DNA from: Bacillus sp. ISL-55
GTDB lineage: Bacteria; Bacillota; Bacilli; Bacillales; Cytobacillaceae
Length of the DNA: 54,590 nucleotides
Reading direction: 5' to 3'
NCBI RefSeq assembly: GCF_018613155.1
Contig: NZ_JAGGQU010000044.1
Span: 14,648 to 69,237 of the forward strand
Below, in pieces: positions 1 through 9,078 of the stretch. Every line of letters starts with the position of its first letter. Within the stretch, counting starts at the first letter, position 1. Made by a program: the position numbers and the translations under genes. The notes under the pieces were generated by a model that was not told the DNA's origin, did no database searches, and was given only the letters and a program-made list of their open reading frames with translations.

Positions 1-56
1 CTTCTTTGTCGGAGTCTCCAGTTTCTGTGTTTCTGGACAGTCGGCTATACTTTTCG

Positions 57-200
57 ATTTCGGTCAGGCCAATGAAGTCAAAAAGCGACTTCAATGGCCG
101 GCCCTCCGAGGCACACGATGTGCTAGACCCGCCAGCCACAGGACGTGGCGTTATAGGCGGGCAACGCTTGTCGGGGCTGACCAAGGCGCTTGCGCTTTTC
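57..200 (+). repeat. Hairpin-rich intergenic element, copy 1 (5' end diverged)
   Basis: Shares long stretches with the copies at 7679, 27277 and 38732: AATGAAGTCAAAAAGCGACT near the left, GACCCGCCAGCCACAGGACG in the middle and CTTGTCGGGGCTGACC near the right. It contains nested hairpins (GAAGTC/GACTTC; CCCGCC/GGCGGG enclosing GCCAC/GTGGC). The first ~30 bases of the full element (AGCTCCAGCGCCTAGCCCC) are replaced by unrelated sequence. It lies immediately 5' of the prfC ribosome site. Reading frames through it are incidental. Confidence 0.8.
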
Positions 201-239
201 TATGAGGAAATTTGCCTTTAAACAGAAAGGATACATTTA

Positions 240-1817
240 ATGATGAAAAAATTAAAAGATGAAGTACAATCGCGTAGGACCTTTGCGATTATTTCCCACC
301 CGGATGCCGGGAAAACAACGCTTACGGAAACGCTATTGCTGTTCGGCGGCGCCATCCGTGATGCAGGTACGGTAAAAGCGAAGAAGACTGGAAAGTTTGC
401 CACAAGTGACTGGATGGAAATTGAGAAGCAGCGTGGAATCTCCGTTACCTCAAGTGTCATGCAATTTGATTATGATGGCTTCAAGGTCAACATCCTTGAT
501 ACACCAGGCCACCAGGATTTCTCTGAGGACACCTATAGAACGTTAACTGCGGTCGACAGTGCCGTGATGATCATAGACTCAGCAAAGGGTATCGAGGATC
601 AGACTCTCAAACTTTTCAAGGTTTGCCGCATGAGAGGAATTCCGATCTTTACCTTTATCAACAAGCTTGATCGCCAGGGTAAAGCCCCTCTTGAGCTTCT
701 TGCTGAATTGGAAGAAGTGCTTGGAATTGAATCTTATCCAATGAACTGGCCGATTGGCATGGGTAAGGAGTTCCTGGGGATCTATGACCGATTCAACAAC
801 CGGATTGAGCAGTTCCGTGTAGATGAGGACGAACGGTTTGTTCCATTGAATGAAGAAGGCGAAATAGCTGGAGATCATTCTATAAAAGAGTCTTCCTTAT
901 ATGACCAGACATTAGAGGAAATCATGCTATTGAATGAAGCAGGAAATGAATTCTCCAAGGCAAGGATTGCAGATGGAACATTGACACCTGTATTTTTTGG
1001 GAGTGCCCTGACGGCTTTCGGTGTCCAAACATTCCTGGATTCTTACCTGCAGTTTGCGCCTGAGCCTCAGCCAAGGAATTCGACTGCAGGGGAAATCGAT
1101 CCCCAATCAGAGGAGTTTTCTGGCTTTATCTTTAAGATCCAGGCAAACATGAACCCGGCTCATCGCGACAGAATTGCCTTTCTGCGCATCTGCTCAGGCA
1201 AGTTTGAACGAGGAATGACCGTCCAGCTTAGCCGTACAGGAAAATCAATGAAGCTTGCGCAGTCTACGCAATTCATGGCTGATGATCGCAGCACTGTTGA
1301 GGAAGCTGTAGCAGGAGACATAATCGGGCTATACGACCCGGGCACATATCAGATTGGCGATACGATTGTTTCTGGAAAGGAAGCATTCCAGTATGAAAAG
1401 CTTCCACAGTTCACACCAGAACTTTTCGTAAAGGTTTCAGCAAAGAATGTCATGAAGCAAAAACATTTCCATAAAGGAATCCAGCAGCTTGTCCAAGAAG
1501 GGGCCATCCAGCTATTCAAAACATTGAAGACGGAAGAGTACCTTCTTGGTGCTGTCGGACAGCTTCAATTCGAAGTATTCGAAGCAAGGATGCGCAACGA
1601 ATATAATGTAGAGGTTCTGATGGAAAGACAGGGATCCAAGATTGCCCGCTGGATTGAAGGCGACGATGTGAACGAAAACCTGTCCAGCTCGAGGAGCCTG
1701 CTTGTCACTGACCGTTATGACAAAAAAGTATTCTTGTTCGAGAATGAATTTGCCTTAAGGTGGTTCCAGGACAAGAATCCTGAAGTAAAACTTTATAATC
1801 CTATGGATGCTTCATAA
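240..1817 (+). CDS. prfC: Peptide chain release factor 3 (RF3)
   Basis: A translational GTPase that recycles class-I release factors RF1/RF2 from the ribosome after peptide release. The G domain is at the N-terminus: G1 [11 protein letters not shown] at about residues 20-30, switch [22 protein letters not shown] near 85-105, and NKLD (G4) near 140. A domain-II beta barrel and a C-terminal region follow. At 525 aa it has the usual RF3 length, shorter than EF-G. AGAAAGG lies about 9 nt before the first ATG; a second ATG follows at once, so the start could be one codon later. It is monocistronic, between a repeat element and a strong terminator. Confidence 0.95.
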   Translation: MMKKLKDEVQSRRTFAIISHPDAGKTTLTETLLLFGGAIRDAGTVKAKKTGKFATSDWMEIEKQRGISVTSSVMQFDYDGFKVNILDTPGHQDFSEDTYRTLTAVDSAVMIIDSAKGIEDQTLKLFKVCRMRGIPIFTFINKLDRQGKAPLELLAELEEVLGIESYPMNWPIGMGKEFLGIYDRFNNRIEQFRVDEDERFVPLNEEGEIAGDHSIKESSLYDQTLEEIMLLNEAGNEFSKARIADGTLTPVFFGSALTAFGVQTFLDSYLQFAPEPQPRNSTAGEIDPQSEEFSGFIFKIQANMNPAHRDRIAFLRICSGKFERGMTVQLSRTGKSMKLAQSTQFMADDRSTVEEAVAGDIIGLYDPGTYQIGDTIVSGKEAFQYEKLPQFTPELFVKVSAKNVMKQKHFHKGIQQLVQEGAIQLFKTLKTEEYLLGAVGQLQFEVFEARMRNEYNVEVLMERQGSKIARWIEGDDVNENLSSSRSLLVTDRYDKKVFLFENEFALRWFQDKNPEVKLYNPMDAS

Positions 1818-1823
1818 TAAGCT

Positions 1824-1855
1824 GAGCCGGCATTGTTGAATGCCGGCTCTTTTTT
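1824..1855 (+). terminator. Rho-independent terminator of prfC
   Basis: GAGCCGGCATT / AATGCCGGCTC stem (11 bp) with a short loop, followed by TTTTTT, 7 nt after the prfC stop. Confidence 0.95.
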
Positions 1856-1996
1856 ATATTAAAAAAGGGCTGTCGGGGGCAAAAATCTCACTTTATTTAG
1901 TTCAATCTATTGACATTTTCAATATCAGATACTATATTAATATTATTCTATATCGCTTTTATGCATAAAAGCGTTTAAGTATAAAAGTTATATATT

Positions 1997-2195
1997 CAGT
2001 GCCGGCAGAAACTAGTAAAATCTCCATAAGCAGCAAAAAAGAAACTGGATGGTTGATGAGAATCCAGGCAATGGCTGATTTGAATTACACCTGTCACAGA
2101 TAGGCACTGTTAATGAAGTGGGCAGATCTCATTGTTTGCCAATTAGGGTGGTACCGCGGAGCTCCTTCGTCCCTAGACTTAGTGGAGCTTTTTGT
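1997..2195 (+). promoter_or_regulatory. T-box riboswitch, probably tyrosine-type, upstream of the NhaC-family gene
   Basis: The T-box core AGGGTGGTACCGCGG is at 2145-2159. A terminator follows at once (AGCTCC 2160-2165 / GGAGCT 2184-2189, then TTTTT). The base of Stem I can be drawn as CAGTGCC (1997-2003) with GGCACTG (2103-2109). The 3' side of the specifier loop reads TTTGAATTACACC. UAC (Tyr) followed by A fits the usual specifier context best; UUA (Leu) is the alternative. Uncharged tRNA would stabilise the antiterminator and turn on the transporter. Tyrosine T-boxes are known upstream of YheL-type NhaC transporters, which supports the reading. The leader is short between specifier and T-box, as in glyQS-like leaders. 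Confidence 0.88.
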
Positions 2196-2222
2196 ATTTT
2201 ACGACTAATTGGGGGAATCAAC

Positions 2223-3620
2223 ATGTTAAACCAAAGCCAATCAATCACGTTAAAAACTTCTGAAGCTGCTGCAGTAATATTATTGCTGCTGGCAGGAATC
2301 GGTTATGGCATGATAAAACTAGAATTAATGCCGCACATTCCGGTCCTGATAGGTATAGGGTCTTTGATCATTTATGGGCTGCTGAAAAAAATCAAGATGA
2401 ATGAACTTGAACAAAGTATGATTGAGGGTGCCAAGGCGGGTCTTGGAGCTGTGATGATTTTTTTCTTTATTGGAATGCTGGTCAGCAGCTGGATTGCCGC
2501 TGGTACCATTCCTACTTTGATATATATCGCATTTGATTTAGTGACTGGAAAATGGTTTTATGCAATTGTCTTTATCGTCACATCTGTTATTGGGTTAAGT
2601 ATTGGCAGTTCATTGACTACCTCTGCTGTGATTGGTGTAGCGTTCATAGCGGTTAGTGAAAGTTTGGGATTCTCATTGGCAATAACGGCTGGTGCGGTGG
2701 TATCGGGAGCATTCCTTGGTGATAAAATGTCGCCGTTGTCGGATACAACCGTTTTAGCGTCTGCTACAGTTAAAGTAGATCTTTTTGAGCATATCAAAAA
2801 CATGAGCTGGACGACGATACCTGCGTTCTTCATTTCACTTGTGATGTTTGCTGCCTTGTCGCCAGATTTAGGTTCAGCAGACTTCACAAAGCTTGGCAGC
2901 TTGCAGGATACTCTTTTAGAGATGAATCTTGTAAACTGGTACTCGCTCATTCCGCTCGCTATCATTGCGATACTTGCAGTGAAAAAAGTATCTTCAATTT
3001 TGACACTGGGAGCAGGAACCCTTTCAGCGATGATCATCAGTATGATGGTTGTCCCGCAAAACGAGTGGGGCGGACTTCCGGGGATTTTATATTCAGGTTA
3101 TGTTTCTGAGAGTGGCAACGAGCAGCTTGATTCCCTGCTGAGCCGCGGGGGGCTTGAGAGCATGTTTTTCTCAGTCTCGCTTGTACTCCTTGCTTTAAGC
3201 ATGGGTGGATTGCTGTTCAAGCTTGGTGTTCTCCCGGCTTTATTGCGAGGGCTTGCCAGCAGACTTGAAAAGTTGCCTGTGCTAATTGGGTCAACAGCTT
3301 TATCTGCAATCGGAATCAACTTCTTGATCGGTGAGCAATATCTTTCAATCCTTATAACAGGAAATACATTTGCTGGCCATTTCGAAAAAGCTGGCCTGCA
3401 TCCGAAAAATCTTTCGCGTATTCTGGAAGATGCGGGGACAGTAATCAACCCGCTTGTCCCATGGAGTGTGTGCGGTGTTTTCCTTAGCAGCGTCCTTGGG
3501 GTCAGCACAATGGATTATGTTCCATTTGCTTTCTTTTGCCTGCTGTCACCCGTACTGACACTGGCAGCAGGATTTACAGGAATAACCTTATCGAAGACAG
3601 GGAAAAATGCGGTGGCATAA
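2223..3620 (+). CDS. Na+/H+ antiporter, NhaC family (possible amino-acid/Na+ transporter)
   Basis: Polytopic membrane protein of 465 aa with about 11-12 hydrophobic segments. The NhaC-family signature GAFLGDKMSPLSDTT lies near residues 160-175, and the second half carries the matching NPLVPWSVCG segment. The start is ATG 2223 after TTGGGGG; the frame is open further upstream, but that part runs through the T-box leader and cannot be coding. Because the gene sits behind a T-box, its physiological substrate is probably an amino acid (tyrosine if the UAC reading is right) or an amino-acid-linked exchange rather than simple sodium export. That is inference; the fold assignment is secure. Confidence 0.9.
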   Translation: MLNQSQSITLKTSEAAAVILLLLAGIGYGMIKLELMPHIPVLIGIGSLIIYGLLKKIKMNELEQSMIEGAKAGLGAVMIFFFIGMLVSSWIAAGTIPTLIYIAFDLVTGKWFYAIVFIVTSVIGLSIGSSLTTSAVIGVAFIAVSESLGFSLAITAGAVVSGAFLGDKMSPLSDTTVLASATVKVDLFEHIKNMSWTTIPAFFISLVMFAALSPDLGSADFTKLGSLQDTLLEMNLVNWYSLIPLAIIAILAVKKVSSILTLGAGTLSAMIISMMVVPQNEWGGLPGILYSGYVSESGNEQLDSLLSRGGLESMFFSVSLVLLALSMGGLLFKLGVLPALLRGLASRLEKLPVLIGSTALSAIGINFLIGEQYLSILITGNTFAGHFEKAGLHPKNLSRILEDAGTVINPLVPWSVCGVFLSSVLGVSTMDYVPFAFFCLLSPVLTLAAGFTGITLSKTGKNAVA

Positions 3621-3634
3621 GCTGCCGCTTTTTT
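3609..3634 (+). terminator. Terminator overlapping the end of the NhaC gene
   Basis: GCGGTGGC / GCTGCCGC stem (two G-U pairs) with an ATAA loop and a T6 run. The left arm lies inside the last codons. Confidence 0.7.
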
Positions 3635-3698
3635 GCTGCTTTTTTTCCGTTTTTAATACGGATTATTCCGAACCATAGGGGAACTCACTTTTTTTTTC

Positions 3699-4122
3699 AA
3701 AAGATACCCTTATGAGAGTGGGGTGTGCGTCATAAGGGCATCTTTCCAGCCTAAAGGTACCCTTATATGAGTGGACTGACCGTCATAAGGGCATCTTTCC
3801 TGCCTAAAGGTACCCTTATATGAGTGGAGTGTGCGTCATAAGGGCATCTTTCCAGCCTAAAGGTGCCCTTATATGAGTGGAGTGTGTGTCATAAGGGCAT
3901 CTTTCCAGCCTAAAGATACCCTTATGTGAGTGGACTGACCGTCATAAGGGCATCTTTCCTGTCAAAAGATACCCTTATGTGAGTGGACTGACCGTCATAA
4001 GGGCATCTTTCCTGCCTAAAGGTACCCTTATATGAGTGGAGTGTGCGACATAAGGGCATCTTTCCTGCCTAAAGGTACCCTTATATGAGTGGAGTGTGCA
4101 TCATAAGGGCATCTTTCCTGCC
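3699..4122. repeat. 53-bp tandem hairpin array A1 (8 units)
   Basis: Exactly eight 53-bp units (3699, 3752, 3805, 3858, 3911, 3964, 4017, 4070). Each reads CCCTTAT, 18-nt loop, ATAAGGG, 21-nt linker. Here the stem extends to about 14 positions (AAAGRTACCCTTAT with ATAAGGGCATCTTT, one or two mismatches). Loops are of two kinds, ending GGACTGACCGTC or GGAGTGTGCGTC. The array lies between the NhaC terminator and the RND promoter and contains no coding frame. Units differ from each other by only a few substitutions and no indels. Confidence 0.97.
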
Positions 4123-4243
4123 TAGCCAAACTGAAGTTTCAGCGCCTTAAAGTTTCATTAATCCTTTTATTACTATAAAATGAAAGGTATGCTTAAGGGA
4201 TGAAAATGTTAAAAATTGTTCTTTTAAATTGCACGCTGGATAG

Positions 4244-4272
4244 TTGAATTATCCAGTGAGCTTCACTATATT
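4244..4272 (+). promoter_or_regulatory. Sigma-A-type promoter of the swrC-like gene
   Basis: TTGAAT (4244-4249), 17-nt spacer, TATATT (4267-4272), 64 nt before the start codon. The transcribed leader holds ACCGTCCGGTCAGTCA (4291-4306), whose right half resembles a TetR-family operator arm. No TetR gene is adjacent. Confidence 0.6.
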
Positions 4273-4336
4273 AAGTATGGTAGAGTAATAACCGTCCGGT
4301 CAGTCACTGTGTTTTACCGCCGAAAGGAGTTAGCGT

Positions 4337-7300
4337 ATGAAAATCAGCAATTTTTCGATTAGAAGGCCTGTTTTTACATTAGTGACCATGTTTTTGGTCC
4401 TGATTCTTGGGGTTGTTTCATTGATGAGGATTCCGTTGAAACTGATCCCGGATATAAATCCGCCTGTTGGGGTAGTTGTGACAAATTATCAGGGAGCCAG
4501 TCCTGAGGAAGTTTTGGAAAAGGTAACGAAGCCTCTCGAGGCTAATTTGGCTACGCTGCCGGGAATCAAGACGATGACCTCTACTTCACAGGAAGGTGCC
4601 AACCTAATCCTGATGCAGTTTTCCTGGACAACCAATATTGACGATATCCAGGATGAAGTCATCCAGAGGCTGGATATGACGCCGGTTCCAGACGACGCCA
4701 ATAAGCCGAGATTCATGAAGTTCGACCCGTCTCAATTTCCAGTCATCCAGCTATCATTAAGCTCTGGGCAGGATGAATCTGCGTTAAGGGAGCTGGCGGA
4801 AGAGCTTGAACTGGAGCTTACCAAGGTCGAAGGAGTCGCAAGCGTCAATTTATCAGGTACATCCGTACAGGAAGTAAGGGTGGAACTTGACCAGGAAAAG
4901 TTAAAGAGCTATAAACTGAGCCAGTCCGACATTGTAGACCTGATCAGAGCTAATGATGTGTCGATGCCTGGTGATACGATTTTGACAGAAGGCAAAGAAT
5001 TGACGACCAGGATCATAAGTACTTTGGATTCATTAGATACGTTAAAGAATCTGACAGTATTCAACAATCCGGTGACAAACCAGAAGGTCAAACTAAAGGA
5101 TGTTGGAACAGTTGAGCTGCAAAAACAGGATGATAATACGATTACAAGGACGAATCAGACTCCTTCCGTACTGTTGAGTGTCCTGCAGCAATCTGATGCC
5201 AACACGGCAGAGGTTTCTGAAGCTTTTCTTGATGAGCTGGAGACATTGCTTGAACGTGATAAATATGCTGGGATAGAGTCGGAGGTACTCTTTGACCAGG
5301 GAGATTATATCAAAATGGCAATCGGAAATATTTCAAACTCCCTGATTGTCGGGGGATTGCTAGCGATGGCCGTTCTGTTTTTCTTCCTTAGAAATGTGAA
5401 GAGTCCACTTATCATCGGGATAGCGATTCCGTATTCAGTCATCTTCACCTTCGTATTAATGTTCTTTGCTGATTTTACATTGAATATCATGACGCTTGGC
5501 GGGCTGGCTCTTGGAATCGGGATGCTGGTAGATAATGCTATCGTCGTCATCGAAAATATATATCGCCATCTTTCAATGGGCAAGGATCCGAAAACAGCGG
5601 CAAGGGATGGAGCCAAGGAAGTAGGAGCTGCGATTACTGCGTCAACTTTGACGACCGTAGCAGTGTTTTTGCCAGTTGTCTTCATCTCAGGTATCATCGG
5701 CGAGCTGTTTACAGAGTTCGCTTTGACGATTTCATTCAGTTTGTTTGCTTCATTGGTGGTTGCTTTGACCGTTGTCCCAATGTTAGCCAGCAGGCTATTG
5801 AAGGCGCCGAAGAAAAATCTCGAAGCGAGAAGGCAGCGTTCAGGCTCATTGAGAGGATTGGAAAAGTCGATCAGGTGGGCACTTCGCCATCGATTCATCG
5901 TCATTCTGATCACTTTGCTGATGCTGGCCGGAGGAGGGTATGGTCTGACAACCGTTGGAACCCAGTTTATTCCTCCTACGGATGAAGGATTCTTCAGCAT
6001 CAGGGTGAATCTCGAAAACGGAGCTGCTCTTTCTGAAACTCAAAAAGTCATGGCTGCTCTCGAAGATAAATTGAAAGATGAAGAAGAGGTCGATGTTTAT
6101 GTAAGCCTGGTTGGTACTACTCAAGAGGCTTCATTCAGAGGCACGACGAATGCTAATGTCGGTGAATTGTATGTAAAGATGGATGAGCTTGAAGAACGGG
6201 AAATCAGTACCTTCCAGTTTGTCGATGATGTAAAAAAAGAGCTGGAACAAGCTGCTGCAAATGCAAACAGCAGTGCTGAACTAGGTTTTAATATGCAGTC
6301 TACATCCGGTTCTGCTCCGAACACGCTTACTTTCAATGTTCGCGATTCAAGTGAAAAGCGCCTGAATGAGTCTGTTGATAGAATATATGAATCCCTGAAT
6401 GAACTCGACGATGTCAATGAGCTGACAACTAGTCAGAATGATACTGTTGAGGAAATCAAGATTACGGTTGACAGGGAAAAAGCACTGGAGCAGGGACTGG
6501 CACCAGCGCAAATTGCCATGATTGTCAACAATGTAACTCGAGGGGATATGGCAACACAAATGCCAAGTGAAGATGGAAAAATTCTTGGTGTATATGTCGA
6601 GTATGATAGTGAAGTAACAAAGAATATCGATGAGCTGAAAAAGCTTTTGATCAAGAAACCTGACGGTAACTATGTTACCCTTGGCCAGGTTGCGAATATT
6701 GAAACCGGCAGCGGTCCTGTCAGAATCCAGCGGATCAATCAACAGGGTGCAGTTGAATTCACGATGAAATACAAGTCATCAACAAACCTTGGTGATATAT
6801 CCAAAAAGGTGGATGAAAAGATAGAAGAACTTGATTTACCAGAAGAAACTGAAGTAGTTTTCAGTGGGGACAGAGAGCTGCTACAATCATCAATAGATGA
6901 TCTTGTACTGGCTTTTGTTCTGGCCATCATTTTGATCTATCTTGTAATGGCAGCCCAGTTCGAGTCACTGAAGTATCCATTTGTCATCATGTTCACGGTT
7001 CCGCTGATGGTAATTGGTGTTGCACTGGCGCTGACGGCAACGAGAACCCCAGTAAGCTTGACGGTGGTTATTGGTATCATAGTGCTTGCAGGTATCGTGG
7101 TTAATAATGCAATTGTGATCGTTGACTACATCAACCAGAAGAAAGAGCGTGGTTTGATACCGCACGAAGCGATTGTCCTTTCGGTCAAAGACAGGGCACG
7201 TCCAATTTTGATGACGGCGCTGACGACCATTCTTGGACTTCTTCCGCTCGCGCTAGGCATTGGGGAAGGCACCGAAATCAACCAGCCAATGGGAATTACC

Positions 7301-7600
7301 GTCATTGGCGGCCTGATCAGCAGTACATTCCTGACGCTGTTTGTCATCCCGGTAGTCTATAGTTTCTTTGACAAAGATTATCGAAGGAGAAATAAAATGT
7401 ACGCGACACCAGATGGCCATCTGGTACCAGCCTATCTGCTAAAAGAGCATACAGAATCAGATTATGAAACGAGAACAGAAGAGGGCCAGACATACTTCCA
7501 AAAGGGAAAATACTCGAAAGAAGAAATGGCCGGTATGTTAGAAGAACTCCTGCAACGCGTAAAAGAAGAAGATTCAAATAAAGATTTTAGAAGAAGATAA
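4337..7600 (+). CDS. swrC: RND-family multidrug/lipopeptide exporter, SwrC (YerP)-like
   Basis: Inner-membrane RND transporter of 1087 aa with the duplicated layout: TM1 at residues 9-30, a large extracytoplasmic loop, TM2-6 from about 330, then a second half with TM7 near 525 and TM8-12 from about 850. The N-terminus (SIRRPVFT, IPLKLIPDINPPV, YQGASPEEV) matches SwrC, the B. subtilis surfactin-resistance and swarming exporter. GMLVDNAIVVIENI carries the TM4 acidic residue used in proton relay. The C-terminal ~70 residues are hydrophilic and charged. RBS AAAGGAG precedes ATG. No membrane-fusion partner is adjacent, as is usual in Firmicutes. Confidence 0.92.
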   Translation: MKISNFSIRRPVFTLVTMFLVLILGVVSLMRIPLKLIPDINPPVGVVVTNYQGASPEEVLEKVTKPLEANLATLPGIKTMTSTSQEGANLILMQFSWTTNIDDIQDEVIQRLDMTPVPDDANKPRFMKFDPSQFPVIQLSLSSGQDESALRELAEELELELTKVEGVASVNLSGTSVQEVRVELDQEKLKSYKLSQSDIVDLIRANDVSMPGDTILTEGKELTTRIISTLDSLDTLKNLTVFNNPVTNQKVKLKDVGTVELQKQDDNTITRTNQTPSVLLSVLQQSDANTAEVSEAFLDELETLLERDKYAGIESEVLFDQGDYIKMAIGNISNSLIVGGLLAMAVLFFFLRNVKSPLIIGIAIPYSVIFTFVLMFFADFTLNIMTLGGLALGIGMLVDNAIVVIENIYRHLSMGKDPKTAARDGAKEVGAAITASTLTTVAVFLPVVFISGIIGELFTEFALTISFSLFASLVVALTVVPMLASRLLKAPKKNLEARRQRSGSLRGLEKSIRWALRHRFIVILITLLMLAGGGYGLTTVGTQFIPPTDEGFFSIRVNLENGAALSETQKVMAALEDKLKDEEEVDVYVSLVGTTQEASFRGTTNANVGELYVKMDELEEREISTFQFVDDVKKELEQAAANANSSAELGFNMQSTSGSAPNTLTFNVRDSSEKRLNESVDRIYESLNELDDVNELTTSQNDTVEEIKITVDREKALEQGLAPAQIAMIVNNVTRGDMATQMPSEDGKILGVYVEYDSEVTKNIDELKKLLIKKPDGNYVTLGQVANIETGSGPVRIQRINQQGAVEFTMKYKSSTNLGDISKKVDEKIEELDLPEETEVVFSGDRELLQSSIDDLVLAFVLAIILIYLVMAAQFESLKYPFVIMFTVPLMVIGVALALTATRTPVSLTVVIGIIVLAGIVVNNAIVIVDYINQKKERGLIPHEAIVLSVKDRARPILMTALTTILGLLPLALGIGEGTEINQPMGITVIGGLISSTFLTLFVIPVVYSFFDKDYRRRNKMYATPDGHLVPAYLLKEHTESDYETRTEEGQTYFQKGKYSKEEMAGMLEELLQRVKEEDSNKDFRRR

Positions 7601-7605
7601 TGCGA

Positions 7606-7635
7606 GAGGCCTGGCAATTTGCCAGGTCTCTTTTT
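7606..7635 (+). terminator. Terminator of the swrC-like gene
   Basis: GAGGCCTGGC / GCCAGGTCTC stem (one G-U), AATTT loop, T5 run. Confidence 0.9.
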
Positions 7636-7678
7636 AATGGATAAGAAAGTATAAATTTATCCACTTAGATTAGTGTCT

Positions 7679-7793
7679 AGCTCCAGCGCCTAGCCCCTCG
7701 AGACGCTTCGGTCCTGCCAATGAAGTCAAAGAGCGACTTCACTGTCATGCCCTCCAGCGCTTGTCGGGGCTGACCAAGGCGCTTGCGCTTTTC
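7679..7793 (+). repeat. Hairpin-rich intergenic element, copy 2 (short form)
   Basis: AGCTCCAGCGCCTAGCCCCT through CGGGGCTGACC and GGCGCTTGCGCTTTT. The central CCCGCC/GGCGGG hairpin present in copies 1, 3 and 4 is missing, so it is an internal-deletion form of about 115 bp. It is in the same orientation as copies 1 and 3. Confidence 0.8.
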
Positions 7794-7894
7794 TTACGAA
7801 GGCATAAATCTCTCATAATAACGAGTAGCTGCCTTGAAGTATTGTTCCCCCCCCCTGGTATTAATCGTATTTTTCAGAATAGTCAGCAAAGTTA

Positions 7895-7923
7895 TTGCGG
7901 ATGTAAGCGCTTACCGTTAAAAT
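7895..7923 (+). promoter_or_regulatory. Promoter with a cre site (CcpA) inside the spacer
   Basis: TTGCGG (7895-7900), 17 nt, TAAAAT (7918-7923). The spacer contains TGTAAGCGCTTACC (7902-7915), matching the catabolite-responsive-element consensus except for the last base and almost perfectly palindromic. A CcpA dimer bound there would block RNA polymerase, so glucose repression of the SDR-ALDH pair is expected. Confidence 0.65.
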
Positions 7924-7952
7924 AAAGCTAATTAAAGGTGAGGAGGACATTC

Positions 7953-9050
7953 ATGGAGTACGGGTACTTTTTTACAGGATTTCCTGGATTCATCAGCAAT
8001 CAATTGATACGAGAAGTGTTTAGGAAAAATGATGGTAAAGGAAAGTTTTATGTATTGGTACTGCCGAATATGGTTGATAAGGCAGAAACTGAGAAGGCGG
8101 CGATCATTCGGGATTTCAGCATGCCTGAGAGTCAGTTTGAGATTATCAAAGGCGACATTACGGCTTATGGTTTGGCTATTGACCCAGAAATACAAGTACA
8201 GCTTGAGACAGCAGTAACCCATGTATTCCACCTTGCAGCGATATACGATCTCGCGGTTCCAAAGGAAATTGCCTACCGTGTCAACGTAGATGGTACAAGG
8301 AACGTGAATGAATGGGCGAAGACCCTGAAAAATATTAAGCGCTATACGTACTTTAGCACCGGCTATGTTGCCGGCAAACGGGAAGGTATACTATATGAGG
8401 ATGAATTAATCAAACCACCCGGTTTCAAAAACTACTATGAAGAGACTAAGTATGAAGCAGAAGTCCTTGTAGAATCATTGAAATCCGACGTTCCCATAAC
8501 CATCATCAGGCCAGGGATTGTTAAAGGTCATTCAGCAACAGGAGAAACCATCAAGTTTGATGGACCGTATTTCATCATGAATTTTATCGACCGCCTCAGT
8601 TTCATGCCATTCCTGCCAAAGCTTGGAAAAGGCGATACTGTTGTCAATCTTGTGCCAGTGGATTATATTATTGAGGCGACAACCTACTTAACCTTTGCTG
8701 ATAAGGGAGCAGGGAAAACATATCATCTTACAGACCCCAAACCATACAAAGTGTCTGAGCTTTATGAAATGATGATGTACGAATTGTTGAAGAAGCAGCC
8801 CAAAGGCTCTGTACCACTGGCCCTCGCAAAAAGAGGACTCAATTTCCGGGTGCTTAGGAGGTATCTTGGGGTTGAAAAAGAAGCACTTGACTATTTTACA
8901 TGGAGAGGCCATTTCGATTCATCCCAGGCACAGGATGACTTAAAGGATTCAGGGATTGCATGCCCTGACTTCAAGGAAGGGATTGCTGCTATGACGGCTT
9001 TCTATCGGGAAAATAAAAATAATACTCAGTACCAAATAAACATTATATAA
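7953..9050 (+). CDS. Extended SDR oxidoreductase (male-sterility/fatty acyl-CoA reductase-like)
   Basis: NAD(P)-dependent Rossmann enzyme, 365 aa. The dinucleotide loop is at the N-terminus (FTGFPGFISNQL, residues 7-18), then HLAAIYDLAV near 90 and the catalytic Tyr162-x3-Lys166 (YEETK), preceded by a Ser/Thr-rich STGYVAG. Frame and spacing fit the NAD_binding_4 / extended SDR group that reduces acyl-CoA or epimerises sugars. The start is ATG 7953 with AGGAGG 7 nt upstream; an in-frame GTG at 7938 sits on the ribosome site and is rejected. An aldehyde dehydrogenase follows after 28 nt, so the pair probably works on one aldehyde or fatty-aldehyde substrate. Substrate unknown. Confidence 0.85.
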   Translation: MEYGYFFTGFPGFISNQLIREVFRKNDGKGKFYVLVLPNMVDKAETEKAAIIRDFSMPESQFEIIKGDITAYGLAIDPEIQVQLETAVTHVFHLAAIYDLAVPKEIAYRVNVDGTRNVNEWAKTLKNIKRYTYFSTGYVAGKREGILYEDELIKPPGFKNYYEETKYEAEVLVESLKSDVPITIIRPGIVKGHSATGETIKFDGPYFIMNFIDRLSFMPFLPKLGKGDTVVNLVPVDYIIEATTYLTFADKGAGKTYHLTDPKPYKVSELYEMMMYELLKKQPKGSVPLALAKRGLNFRVLRRYLGVEKEALDYFTWRGHFDSSQAQDDLKDSGIACPDFKEGIAAMTAFYRENKNNTQYQINII

Positions 9051-9078
9051 AACTTTAATGATTGGCAGGTGAATAAAC

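Noticed and set aside
6-221. Protein-coding frame at the left edge, and similar frames at 27274-27528 and 38710-38935
   Set aside because: They are translations of the hairpin-rich repeat element in different frames, with no ribosome site.
2118-2222. N-terminal extension of the NhaC protein
   Set aside because: The frame runs through the T-box and its terminator; ATG 2223 with TTGGGGG is the real start.
5305-6000. Long minus-strand frame inside the swrC-like gene
   Set aside because: Opposite strand of a strongly conserved RND gene; no ribosome site and shadow-like composition.
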